Source of the DNA: an uncultured Bacteroidales bacterium
Lineage (GTDB): Bacteria > Bacteroidota > Bacteroidia > Bacteroidales > Paludibacteraceae
Length of the DNA stretch: 64,000 nucleotides
Reading direction: 5' to 3'
Assembly (NCBI GenBank): GCA_946411385.1
Contig: CAMKDV010000011.1
Span: forward strand, 1-64,000
Below the pieces are notes generated by a model. The model made no database searches. It saw only the letters and a list, made by a program, of their open reading frames with translations, and was not told where the DNA came from. Below, in pieces: positions 27,087 through 34,577 of this stretch (its first letter is position 1; each line of letters opens with the position of its first letter). The position numbers and the translations under genes were made by a program.

Positions 27087-27230
27087 ATGCGTAAGAATTA
27101 TATAGTTCCTCAATGTGAGGTAATGAATTTCAGCAGCGAAAAGATAATGGATGTTATTGGTATTATCCACCATTCCGGCGGAAGCAATTCGAGTGGCGGA
27201 GGCGGTTTCACGGAAGACGAGATAGTGTGA
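27087..27230 (+). CDS. 47-residue peptide with Ser/Gly-rich C-terminal half
   Basis: A short open frame not explained by any longer gene: MRKNYIVPQCEVMNFSSEKI, then about 27 residues with HHSGGSNSSGGGG and an acidic end FTEDEIV. The pattern (K/R)xYxxPxxEVxxxxxEKIM followed by a small-residue tail resembles short peptides that are common and uncharacterised in Bacteroidales; that likeness is from memory. There is no signal peptide. It starts 51 bp after the large modular gene on the same strand, with an A-rich leader, so it may be co-transcribed. The 11-bp repeat array overlaps its stop codon. It could be a peptide precursor, a regulator or spurious; no modification enzyme lies nearby. Confidence 0.5.
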   Translation: MRKNYIVPQCEVMNFSSEKIMDVIGIIHHSGGSNSSGGGGFTEDEIV

Positions 27231-27334
27231 CGAGACCTCGATAAGAGTCCGATATACCCCTTAGTATTGTCTAGGATGACCTCGATAAAACCTCGATAAA
27301 ACCTCGTGTTGACCCCGATAAAGTCTCTCAAAAA
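27225..27334 (+). repeat. 11-bp tandem array, locus B (about 10 units)
   Basis: Units in exact 11-bp register start at 27225, 27236 (CCTCGATAAGA), 27247, 27258, 27269 (GTCTAGGATGA), 27280 and 27291 (CCTCGATAAAA twice), 27302, 27313 (CCCCGATAAAG) and 27324. The unit at 27269 is nearly identical to the one at 61355 in locus D. No GTGGCCGAA end box is present. The array begins inside the stop region of the small peptide gene. Confidence 0.85.
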
Positions 27335-27369
27335 AATGAGGGATTTGTCGGGGGAACAGAGAGGAAAAA

Positions 27370-27508
27370 TTCACACTTTCACACTTTCACACATCTGTGT
27401 GGGTTGGTGAAATGGCCATAATATAATATAAATAATATATAATATTATTATATATATTATGAGCAAAAGATGAAGATACATTTTTGTGTGAAAGTGTGAA
27501 AGTGTGAA
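27370..27508. repeat. 24-bp perfect inverted repeat around an A/T-rich core
   Basis: The arm at 27370-27393 (TTCACACTTTCACAC and on) is the exact reverse complement of 27485-27508 (GTGTGAAAGTGTGAA). The 91-bp core is mostly A and T and contains its own short palindromes (ATAATATATAATATTATTAT). The arms are themselves built of TGTGAAAG-like units. There is no transposase, and the element does not match an IS end that I recognise. It could form a cruciform or a long RNA stem. Confidence 0.85.
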
Positions 27509-27640
27509 AGTGCCCGTTCGACTAATCGTGTGACTTTTCCTAAATATAGTAGACAGTTTTAGCATATTTTCCTAAAACATATTGACTTTGCTAAGACGAG
27601 ATAGCAAAAGTACAAAGTGTGATAAAAACATGGCGAAAAA

Positions 27641-27673
27641 TTTGGAAAATACCCAATGTTCATCGTATCTTTG
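27641..27673 (+). promoter_or_regulatory. Bacteroidota-type promoter for the 662-residue secreted protein
   Basis: TTTG (27641-27644), 21 bp, then TATCTTTG (27666-27673). Transcription would begin near 27680, leaving a leader of about 155 nt before the ATG at 27835. The leader contains the inverted 11-bp array (27721-27775). An imperfect stem (ACTTTGCTA at 27585-27593, TAGCAAAAGT at 27602-27611) lies just upstream of the -33 box. Confidence 0.7.
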
Positions 27674-27720
27674 TAAAGGATTTCGAAAAAGCCCGACGAA
27701 CGATGAGGAGTTGTAGAGGT

Positions 27721-27775
27721 GTCATCGGGTCATTATCGAGCCATTATCGGTCCGTTTACGGGGGAATATCGAGGG
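27721..27775 (-). repeat. 11-bp tandem array, locus E (inverted, 5 units)
   Basis: On the minus strand the units read CCCTCGATATT, CCCCCGTAAAC, GGACCGATAAT, GGCTCGATAAT and GACCCGATGAC in exact 11-bp register. GGACCGATAAT is identical to units at 61267 and 61289. The array lies inside the 5' leader of the following gene, in opposite orientation. Confidence 0.8.
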
Positions 27776-27834
27776 TAAACAGAAAAAACAAACAAAAGCA
27801 AACAATAATTATTAACCCCAAAAACAAAAAGAAC

Positions 27835-29823
27835 ATGAAGAAAATCTTTTCTTTTCTGGCGGCGATGCTGATCGCTTCGACCGCGATGTTTGCAGGTGAG
27901 AATCTGTTCAACCCTGCAACGACTACTCTGGAGACCTTCTTCGCTTATGACGGCGATTGGAAGTCTGACACACAGAGTACGGCTACGCTTGATCAGGCTA
28001 CCGGTGTAGTAACTGTTAACATCGCAGTTGCTAAGATCGCTCAATGGCAAGCTCAAGTGAAGCTTCACACTGATTTGACCGCTTTGGATCCTGCGAAGCA
28101 GTACAATGTATCGTTTAAACTGACATCCAATGTTGATTTCGGTGGCATTACGGCTAAGATGTTTGATAATGCTGTTATGTACGAGGGCAGTTTGGCAGTT
28201 GTAGCTAACACTCCTCTTGAAGTAAGCAAAGAGAATGTGGCAGGTGTAGCAAGTAACGGTGTTATCGTTTTTGACTTTGGCTTTGCTCCTGCGGGCGCGG
28301 TGATTACGATTGAACAGATCGTAGTTGAGGAGGCTGAAAACCACATTACCTCTTGCGCAGAGCTCTATACTCTTGCCAAGAACGATACCGTAACGATGGG
28401 TGCGTTTGATGTAGTATATGTTAATGGTTCGAATATCTACATTAAGGATGCTACGGGTGCCGGTTTGATTTTCAAGTATAATTATGGTTTGAATGCAGGT
28501 GATCACGTAGAGGCCGGTTTGGTAGGTGTACTGGATATCTACAACGGATTGTATGAGCTTAAGCCTATCTCGGCTTTTGCTGACCTTACTATAACGAGTG
28601 GAGAGGCTCCTGCACTGCATGTAGCTACCGCTCTGCCTTCCGCAGCCAACATGAACGAGGTTGTCATCTACAAGAACGTTACTTTTGCAGCTGCAGATAC
28701 GCTGAATGGTACCAATAAGCGCAATGCAACCGCTACCTGGAACGAGCAAGATTTGGCTATCTACAACCAGTTTAAGATAGAGTTTGCTTATGAAGCCGGC
28801 AAGGCTTACAACCTTACCGCTGCCAACGCTGTATATTCGAAGAACGGTAATGACACATGGCAAGTATATTTCATCGCAGCTGAGGAGTTTGTTGATCCCT
28901 ACGCTGCTGATACAGTAGATCACGGATTGTACGATCCTACCAAAGCTGCTATCGACCACACCTATTTTGCTACTCACGGTTGGGCAGCTGATAATCAGTC
29001 GAGCGCAGAGTTGGTAAACGGCCGTCTGTCTGTTCATATGGTTCTAGGTAAGAGCGATCATTGGCAGAGCCAGGTGTTCCTGAACCCGGGCTTCGAGTGG
29101 ACGATGGGCAAGTACTACCGTATGGAGTTTGATCTGCTATCGACAACGCAACTTGGCGGCGTGGATATCAAGATCAACGATTCGGATGAGAAAGTATGGT
29201 ATCACAGCTATCCTAATGATAATGTGTTCCTGGCAGAACAGGATATTCACTATGTAGCGGATTCGATTGCTGTTGACGCGCTCGCCGATGGTCATGGCTT
29301 GATCGTGTTTGGTTTCGGCTGGGTAGCTGAGGGTACAGAGATCTTCATCCACAACATCCGCATCGTGGAGATCGGTGACTATGTTCCCGCTGAGACGCAT
29401 ATGTACATCAAGCACCCGTGGGGCACTGGTGCTGACGCTGACTGGACTTGGCAGGAGATGGCTGAGGAGAAATATGGCGTATATGATGCTTGGGTATACG
29501 AAGGCGCTTGGGGCGGCGTAGGTTGCAACATTGCCGACAATGCCGAAGGAAACGACGCAGCTTGGTATCCCGCAGACAAGATCCAATATCTGTCGCCGGA
29601 TGAGCTCGTTCTGGCTGCTCCTGAAGTAGGAACATCTGCGAAGTTCGTATATATCCCCGCTCTGAAAGACAGCGAGATCATCTCGCCGGTGAAGGTTATT
29701 TACACACCGACCGCTCTGGATATGATCAATGCTGACGCTACCGTTCAGAAGGTGATGATTAACGGTGAGGTTTATATCCTCCGTAACGGCGTTCGCTACA
29801 ACACTATCGGTATTCAGCAATAA
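27835..29823 (+). CDS. Modular secreted protein with two CBM-like domains and an OB-like domain
   Basis: A 662-residue secreted protein of unknown function. The start at 27835 gives a signal peptide (MKKIFSFLAAMLIASTAMFA); a longer frame from 27619 would include the promoter and is rejected. The N-terminal beta-sandwich (about 22-165, DWKSDTQSTATLDQATG with WQAQVKLHTDL) is repeated near residues 375-520 (WAADNQSSAELVNGRLSVH with WQSQVFLNPGF), so the protein holds a duplicated CBM4/9-like module. An OB-like domain lies between (ITSCAELYTLAKNDTVT, then IYIKDATGAGLIFKY). The end, QKVMINGEVYILRNGVRYNTIG, is the shared C-terminal motif. It has its own promoter and a strong terminator, so it is monocistronic. 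Confidence 0.75.
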   Translation: MKKIFSFLAAMLIASTAMFAGENLFNPATTTLETFFAYDGDWKSDTQSTATLDQATGVVTVNIAVAKIAQWQAQVKLHTDLTALDPAKQYNVSFKLTSNVDFGGITAKMFDNAVMYEGSLAVVANTPLEVSKENVAGVASNGVIVFDFGFAPAGAVITIEQIVVEEAENHITSCAELYTLAKNDTVTMGAFDVVYVNGSNIYIKDATGAGLIFKYNYGLNAGDHVEAGLVGVLDIYNGLYELKPISAFADLTITSGEAPALHVATALPSAANMNEVVIYKNVTFAAADTLNGTNKRNATATWNEQDLAIYNQFKIEFAYEAGKAYNLTAANAVYSKNGNDTWQVYFIAAEEFVDPYAADTVDHGLYDPTKAAIDHTYFATHGWAADNQSSAELVNGRLSVHMVLGKSDHWQSQVFLNPGFEWTMGKYYRMEFDLLSTTQLGGVDIKINDSDEKVWYHSYPNDNVFLAEQDIHYVADSIAVDALADGHGLIVFGFGWVAEGTEIFIHNIRIVEIGDYVPAETHMYIKHPWGTGADADWTWQEMAEEKYGVYDAWVYEGAWGGVGCNIADNAEGNDAAWYPADKIQYLSPDELVLAAPEVGTSAKFVYIPALKDSEIISPVKVIYTPTALDMINADATVQKVMINGEVYILRNGVRYNTIGIQQ

Positions 29824-29843
29824 GCCCGACAGCCGATGTTCAT

Positions 29844-29872
29844 GCAAAGCCGTCCTACATGGGCGGCTTTGC
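29844..29872 (+). terminator. Strong hairpin terminator
   Basis: GCAAAGCCGTCC (29844-29855) pairs with GGGCGGCTTTGC (29861-29872) through 12 bp with one G-U pair and a 5-nt loop. It follows the stop codon of the secreted protein by 20 bp and is immediately followed by 11-bp array C. Confidence 0.8.
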
Positions 29873-29878
29873 TTAAAA

Positions 29879-29933
29879 CCTCGTTAAAAGTCTGTTAAAA
29901 CCCCGTTAAAACCTCGTTAAAAGTGGCGGAATT
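29879..29933 (+). repeat. 11-bp tandem array, locus C (4 units plus end box holding a GTG start)
   Basis: Units CCTCGTTAAAA (29879), GTCTGTTAAAA (29890), CCCCGTTAAAA (29901) and CCTCGTTAAAA (29912), then the end box GTGGCGGAATT (29923-29933). The GTG of the box is the first possible start of the hemolysin III frame, and the box encodes its first residues. Confidence 0.88.
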
Positions 29934-30576
29934 TTATAAAAAACTGTCAGCCGAAGAAAAGGCGAACACATGGACGCATCTTGTTCCGTGGGTTGCGGCG
30001 TTGATATATTCCGTGCCGATGATTAGGCTTGCCTATGAGCAGCAGATGGTTTGTCCGAGACATCAGTTGCTCGGAACAATACTTTTTGTTGTAGGTACGC
30101 TGCTGATGTACGGTTCGTCCACATTGTACCATGTAGTGGCTCAGCCGGAACACAAGCGCCGGTTGAGAGTGTTTGACCACATCAGCATCTATGTGATGAT
30201 AGCAGGTTCGTATTCGGTGGTTTGTCTTGTGGCGTTGGGCGGCTGGCGCGGTTGGTCGTTGTTCGCATTCCTCTGGGCGTGCGTGATAGCGGGTGTGGTA
30301 GGCAAACTGGTTGCGCTGGGCAAACGTCCTCACTTGTCGCTGGTACTGTATCTGTTGATGGGTTGGGCGGCGCTATTGGTGTTGCGTCCGATGTGGCTGG
30401 GAATGCCGCACAGCGCGTTTTGGTGGATCGTGGCGGAAGGTGTTTTCTACAGCGTGGGAGCGTATTTTTTCAACAAAGATGAAGAACACGCGTTCTATCA
30501 CGCCATCTGGCATGTGTTCATCGTGCTGGGGGCGAGTGCGCACACGATAGCTACGTGGATCATCCTTGCCGCATAG
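29923..30576 (+). CDS. Hemolysin III / PAQR-family membrane protein
   Basis: A 217-residue inner-membrane protein with seven hydrophobic helices. Family marks are THLVPW near the N-terminus, the SSTLYHV motif on helix 2-3, DHISIYVMIAGSY on helix 3, and the C-terminal HAIWHVFIVLGASAHT with the paired His residues that bind zinc in PAQR receptors. Bacterial members are annotated as hemolysin III, but most have no shown haemolytic activity. The start is probably the GTG at 29923, because the next ATG (residue 33) would remove helix 1; that GTG lies in the end box of the 11-bp array. No promoter is seen between the upstream terminator and the gene, so the array may carry the expression signal. 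Confidence 0.85.
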   Translation: MAEFYKKLSAEEKANTWTHLVPWVAALIYSVPMIRLAYEQQMVCPRHQLLGTILFVVGTLLMYGSSTLYHVVAQPEHKRRLRVFDHISIYVMIAGSYSVVCLVALGGWRGWSLFAFLWACVIAGVVGKLVALGKRPHLSLVLYLLMGWAALLVLRPMWLGMPHSAFWWIVAEGVFYSVGAYFFNKDEEHAFYHAIWHVFIVLGASAHTIATWIILAA

Positions 30577-30637
30577 CGACATTTTTGGGGCTGAGAAGCC
30601 CTATTTTTATTTAAAATGATTTTTTTTCTTGAAAAAA

Positions 30638-30669
30638 TTTGCATATATCAGATTTTTTTTGTAACTTTG
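30638..30669 (+). promoter_or_regulatory. Bacteroidota-type promoter for ssrA
   Basis: TTTG (30638-30641), 20 bp, then TAACTTTG (30662-30669). Transcription would begin near 30676, about 115 nt before the mature tmRNA end, so the precursor carries a long leader. Confidence 0.75.
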
Positions 30670-30679
30670 CATCGCGTTC

Positions 30680-30789
30680 GGCAAACTACGCTTACAGATG
30701 CCGCTCGGCGGCATAAAGCGCGTAGTTGCCTCCGCTCTCCCCACCACAACTTTTCAAGTTGCGTCGGGGACCCCGTTAAAGGGGAAAAA
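30680..30789 (+). ncRNA. Structured 5' leader of the tmRNA precursor
   Basis: The leader holds nested stems: an outer imperfect stem (GGCAAACTACGC at 30680 with GCGTAGTTGCC ending at 30730), an inner perfect stem ATGCCGC/GCGGCAT (30698-30714), and a separate stem CAACTT/AAGTTG (30747-30761). The 3' part, ending GGGGAAAAAG, contains one unit-like CCCCGTTAAAG (30771-30781) that recalls the 11-bp arrays. RNase P would have to cut after this leader. Confidence 0.5.
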
Positions 30790-31182
30790 GGGGATAATTG
30801 GTTTTGACAGCAGGTAGAGCAGGTATGTAAGCACGCCGAGCACTGCAGAGACGCTCGTAAATATCGTCTGTAACACAATAACTGGCAACTACAATGTAGC
30901 TCTCGCCGCTTGATCGAAGTATAGTAGATCAGCTTAGTTTCGGCACAAGGTGCTGAACCGAGACGTCACTCCGAGCCGAGTCCTGAAGGCTCAACGGGCT
31001 AAGTGGCGCAGAAATATTCGGGATAGCGCATTCAGGCTGCGATGGTTGCGCGAAGATTAAGCAGATAAGGTGTCGGTTGGTGGCTTGGGTCTTGCCGATA
31101 CACGAAAACGAAGGCCAAGATAAGCGTGTAGAAAGCATATTGGTTCCTTGTTTGGACGCGGGTTCGACTCCCGCTATCTCCA
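30790..31182 (+). ncRNA. ssrA: Transfer-messenger RNA (tmRNA)
   Basis: It rescues stalled ribosomes together with SmpB. The 5' end GGGGATA pairs fully with TATCTCC at 31175-31181 as the acceptor stem, and the T-arm loop GGTTCGACTCC lies just before it. CCA is not encoded. The tag frame starts at the GGC resume codon (30884) and reads G-N-Y-N-V-A-L-A-A followed by TGA (30911-30913). This is nine residues ending in the proteolysis signal ALAA, like other Bacteroidales tags that begin with Gly. A stem (TGATC/GATCA) directly follows the tag, as expected for helix 5, and the remainder holds paired pseudoknot-type segments. Length of about 393 nt is normal. Confidence 0.93.
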
Positions 31183-31184
31183 CT

Positions 31185-31341
31185 CGCCGTCGGCGATGGT
31201 TCGCACGGGCTGAGCGCTCCGCGCTCATCAAAGCTCACCATGCCTCGGCTCTCCGAAAAAACGTCACTCGTTCTTAGCCCTAAAGGGCACGATTATTTCA
31301 ACGTTTTTTCGGGTAAGAGGGGAACTCGGGCAGAGCCCGAG
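31185..31341 (+). terminator. Cluster of hairpins after ssrA
   Basis: Four inverted repeats follow the tmRNA: CGCCG/CGGCG (31185-31195), TGAGCGC/GCGCTCA (31211-31227), CCGAAAAAACGT/ACGTTTTTTCGG (31253-31264 with 31301-31312, enclosing a small GCCCT/AGGGC stem) and CTCGGGC/GCCCGAG (31325-31341). One of the last two probably ends ssrA transcription. No canonical promoter for the ATPase operon was found between 31183 and 31437, so the operon may be read partly from here or from an unrecognised promoter. Confidence 0.6.
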
Positions 31342-31437
31342 GATGGAAGAGGAATTCTGAGAGAAGATGATTTCTGAGAGAAGGAAAAAGAAAAACACGA
31401 AAAATCTAAAACGATAAATCTAAAAAATCCAAATACA

Positions 31438-32022
31438 ATGAATCTATCCGAATTAACCGACAAGATCTATGCAGAAGGCGTAGAGAAAGGTAAAGAACAG
31501 GCTGCTGCCATCATCGCCGATGCAGAAGCCAAGGCTGCTGCTATCATCGCTGATGCCGAGAAACAGGCAGCACAGAAGTTGCAGGCAGCTAATGCCGCTG
31601 CGGCTGAACTGGACAAGAACACGCGCTCGGAGCTGAAGCTGTATGCAGAGCAGAGCGTGAATGCTATCAAGACCGAGGTGACGAACCTGCTGACCGACAA
31701 ACTGGCTGCCGACAGCGTGAAAGCCGCTACGGCTGACCCGAAGTTTATGCAGAAAGTGATTGCCGACCTGGCAGCCCAGCTTGCCAAGGGCGGTGAAGTG
31801 GTAATTGAGGCCAAGGATGCAGAAGCCCTGAAGAAATACTTCGCAGCCAACGCCAAAGAGCTTCTGAGCAAAGGCGTGGAGATCAAGGAAGTGAAAGGCA
31901 TCAAGACAGCATTCGCTATCGCTCCTGCCAAAGGCGGCTACAAGCTGGCTTTCGGTGACGACGAGTTCATCGCTTATTTCAAGGAGTTCCTCCGTCCGCA
32001 GCTGATCGAATTGTTGTTCTAA
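31438..32022 (+). CDS. V/A-type ATPase subunit E
   Basis: Peripheral-stalk subunit of the V/A-type ATPase. It has 194 residues: a long N-terminal coiled coil rich in Ala, Glu and Lys (AEGVEKGKEQAAAIIADAEAKAA) and a C-terminal globular part (about 100-194) ending in EFLRPQLIELLF. It binds the A/B head and links it to subunit I. This is the first gene of the operon E, DUF2764, A, lipoprotein, B, D, I, K. The partner subunit G/H that usually pairs with E in a heterodimer is not apparent in the operon. Confidence 0.85.
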   Translation: MNLSELTDKIYAEGVEKGKEQAAAIIADAEAKAAAIIADAEKQAAQKLQAANAAAAELDKNTRSELKLYAEQSVNAIKTEVTNLLTDKLAADSVKAATADPKFMQKVIADLAAQLAKGGEVVIEAKDAEALKKYFAANAKELLSKGVEIKEVKGIKTAFAIAPAKGGYKLAFGDDEFIAYFKEFLRPQLIELLF

Positions 32023-32087
32023 TTGACAGCAGAGGCAATCATCAAGACAATCGCCAATACTAAATCGTTCAATCGTCAATTGAATTT

Positions 32088-32786
32088 ATGGAGTACCATT
32101 ATCTATTAGCAGGCTTGGAAGATTTGCAGGAGAATCAAGCCATGTCGTTGACTTACGACAAGTTGCTTGAGTTGATGCACGAGCTGATGTCAGAAAAAGA
32201 CTGGCAGTACATCGAGCTTCTCCAGCGCACGTCTGACGACCCGACAATCCTCGCTTTGATGGAGGACGATGCCGTGAAAGACCGCTTCGAAGAGACGAAT
32301 CTGACGGAGCAGGATTTCCGCACGCAGCTTCTGTATGAGCAGGGATTGAAATGCAAGAACAAGTTCCTTCGCGACTGGTATGCATTCAACCTGGACATGA
32401 ACAATGTTCTGGCAGCCGCCGTTTGCGTGAAGCACGGTCTGGATATCAGTAAGGTGGTGGTAGGCGACAACGAGGTGGCCGACGAACTGCGCAAGTCGAC
32501 CTCGATGAGCAAGAACAACCAGCTGGCTGCAATGTTGCCCGACCTGAAGGAGATTATCGCCGTGGCGGAGATAAGCGACCTGATGCAACGCGAGAAACAT
32601 ATCGACGCCCTGCGTTGGCAATGGATAGATGCGCACACCATCTTCGAGTTCTTCAACCTGGAAGCCGTGCTCGCTTACTATCTGAAAGCCACCATCCTCC
32701 ATCGTTGGGACAATCTGAGCGTAGAGGAAGGCGAACGCGTCTTCCGTACGCTTGTGGCGGATATGAAAAAAGACGTCAAACTTTGA
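32088..32786 (+). CDS. DUF2764 protein, V/A-ATPase-associated (possible subunit C counterpart)
   Basis: A 232-residue soluble helical protein that begins MEYHYLLAGLEDLQENQAMS and contains LRDWYAFNLDMNNVLAA and LRWQWIDAHTIFEFFNLEAVLAYYLKA. It matches the DUF2764 family, which is found in V-type ATPase operons of Bacteroidota and spirochaetes between subunits E and A, the usual place of subunit C. The WxW and YYLK features resemble the C/d subunit that joins rotor and ring. The idea that it replaces subunit C is inference from position and size (C subunits are about 330 residues, so this is shorter). Confidence 0.75.
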   Translation: MEYHYLLAGLEDLQENQAMSLTYDKLLELMHELMSEKDWQYIELLQRTSDDPTILALMEDDAVKDRFEETNLTEQDFRTQLLYEQGLKCKNKFLRDWYAFNLDMNNVLAAAVCVKHGLDISKVVVGDNEVADELRKSTSMSKNNQLAAMLPDLKEIIAVAEISDLMQREKHIDALRWQWIDAHTIFEFFNLEAVLAYYLKATILHRWDNLSVEEGERVFRTLVADMKKDVKL

Positions 32787-32804
32787 TAATAAATTAACGA
32801 TTAT

Positions 32805-34559
32805 ATGACAAACGGAAAAGTAAAAGGCATCATCGCCAACCTCGTGACCGTAGGTGTCGATGGTCCTGTATCGCAAAACGAGATCTGCTACATCCACGTC
32901 AAAGACGTACGATTGATGGCAGAGGTTATTAAGGTGACCGGCGACAACGTGTTCGTACAGGTCTTTGAGTCCACTCGTGGCTTGAAGGTCGGCGATGCAG
33001 TCGAGTTCACAGGTCACATGCTCGAGGTGACGCTCGGTCCCGGTCTGCTCAGCCGTAACTACGACGGTCTGCAGAACGACCTGGACAAGTTGACGGGTGT
33101 GTTCCTCAAACGTGGTGAGTACAACTTCCCGCTGGACGAGGAGAAGAAATGGGCTTTTGAGCCTATTGCCAAGGTCGGCGACAAGGTTGAGGCAGCCGCG
33201 TGGCTCGGTGAGGTGGATGAGAACCACCAGCCGCACAAGATCATGGTACCGTTCGTGTTCGAAGGACAATACACCGTGAAATCTATCGCTAAGAAAGGTG
33301 AGTACACCATCCATGAGGTGATCGCTGTACTGACCGATGCTGACGGCAACGATCATGAGGTAACGATGATCCAGAAATGGCCGGTAAAGAAAGCCATCAC
33401 GGCTTACAAGTCGAAACCGCGTCCATTCAAACTGCTGGAGACGGGCGTTCGTACTATCGACACAGCCAACCCGATCTGCGAGGGTGGAACAGGCTTTATC
33501 CCCGGACCGTTCGGTACAGGTAAGACCGTTCTTCAGCACGCCATCTCGAAGCAAGCCGAGGCAGACATCGTGATCATCGCAGCCTGCGGCGAGCGTGCCA
33601 ACGAGGTTGTGGAGACCTTTACGGAGTTCCCTGAACTGGATGACCCGCACACCGGCCGCAAGCTGATGGAGCGTACGATCATCATCGCCAATACGTCCAA
33701 CATGCCTGTAGCATCGCGTGAGGCATCCGTATACACCTCGATGACCATCGCCGAGTATTACCGCTCGATGGGTCTGCGCGTGCTGCTGATGGCTGACTCG
33801 ACGAGCCGTTGGGCACAGGCGTTGCGTGAGATGTCCAACCGAATGGAGGAGTTGCCCGGACAGGATGCCTTCCCGATGGACCTCTCGGCTATCATCGGTG
33901 CGTTCTATTCGCGCGCAGGTTATGTATATCTGAACAACGGAGAGACCGGTTCGGTAACATTCCTCGGAACGGTATCGCCTGCCGGCGGTAACCTGAAAGA
34001 ACCTGTAACGGAAGGCACGAAGAAAGTGGCTCGTTGTTTCTATGCATTGGAGCAGGCTCGTGCCGATAGAAAACGTTATCCGGCCGTTAACCCGATTGAC
34101 TCTTACTCGAAATATATCGAGTATCCGGAGTTTGCCGAGTATATATCCAAACGCATCAACGACCAGTGGCTCACGAAGGTGAACGATATGAAGACCTATC
34201 TGCTTCGCTCGAAGGAGATTCAGGAGCAAATCAACATCTTGGGTGATGACGGTGTACCTGTTGATTACCACGAGAACTTCTGGAAAGGTGAGGTGATTGA
34301 CTTCGTTATCCTCCAGCAAGATGCATTCGACAAGATTGATGCCGTTTGCCCGCTTGAGCGTCAGGAATATATGCTTGACCTGGTGATGGATATATGCCGT
34401 CATGACTACACCTTCGATACATTTACGGAGGTGAGCGAGTACTTCAAGCGTGTGATCAACCTGTGCAAGCAAATGAACTATAGTGAGTTCAAGTCCGCAC
34501 AGTTTGAGGATTACCGCAACAAGTTGGCTGAACTGTTGGCAGAAAAGCAAGTGGCTTAA
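32805..34559 (+). CDS. V/A-type ATPase catalytic subunit A
   Basis: Catalytic nucleotide-binding subunit, 584 residues, normal length. The P-loop GPFGTGKT lies at about residues 234-241. The N-terminal barrel, the bulge domain typical of subunit A (about 110-200, WPVKKAITAYKSK at its end) and the catalytic GERANEV region are present. The arginine- and Tyr-bearing segment SSRWAQALREMSNRMEELPG follows the adenine pocket. It ends with a helical domain (KQMNYSEFKSAQFEDYRN). The gene follows DUF2764 by 18 bp and is followed by a lipoprotein gene before subunit B, which is not the usual arrangement. Confidence 0.96.
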   Translation: MTNGKVKGIIANLVTVGVDGPVSQNEICYIHVKDVRLMAEVIKVTGDNVFVQVFESTRGLKVGDAVEFTGHMLEVTLGPGLLSRNYDGLQNDLDKLTGVFLKRGEYNFPLDEEKKWAFEPIAKVGDKVEAAAWLGEVDENHQPHKIMVPFVFEGQYTVKSIAKKGEYTIHEVIAVLTDADGNDHEVTMIQKWPVKKAITAYKSKPRPFKLLETGVRTIDTANPICEGGTGFIPGPFGTGKTVLQHAISKQAEADIVIIAACGERANEVVETFTEFPELDDPHTGRKLMERTIIIANTSNMPVASREASVYTSMTIAEYYRSMGLRVLLMADSTSRWAQALREMSNRMEELPGQDAFPMDLSAIIGAFYSRAGYVYLNNGETGSVTFLGTVSPAGGNLKEPVTEGTKKVARCFYALEQARADRKRYPAVNPIDSYSKYIEYPEFAEYISKRINDQWLTKVNDMKTYLLRSKEIQEQINILGDDGVPVDYHENFWKGEVIDFVILQQDAFDKIDAVCPLERQEYMLDLVMDICRHDYTFDTFTEVSEYFKRVINLCKQMNYSEFKSAQFEDYRNKLAELLAEKQVA

Positions 34560-34577
34560 CATCACAATGCTACGTTT

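Noticed and set aside
27370..27508. Insertion sequence or MITE
   Set aside because: There is no transposase, no clear target-site duplication, and no second copy in the window. Recorded only as an inverted repeat.
27619..27834. Upstream extension of the 662-residue secreted protein to 27619
   Set aside because: The extension contains the promoter and the inverted array, and it would bury the good signal peptide that begins at 27835.
31183..31437. Additional small RNA or ORF between ssrA and the ATPase operon
   Set aside because: Only hairpins are visible. Short open frames have no start context or homology that I recognise, and no promoter was found.
32190..34565. Long minus-strand open frame of about 790 codons opposite DUF2764 and atpA
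   Set aside because: The plus-strand genes are certain; the antisense frame shows no recognisable domain.
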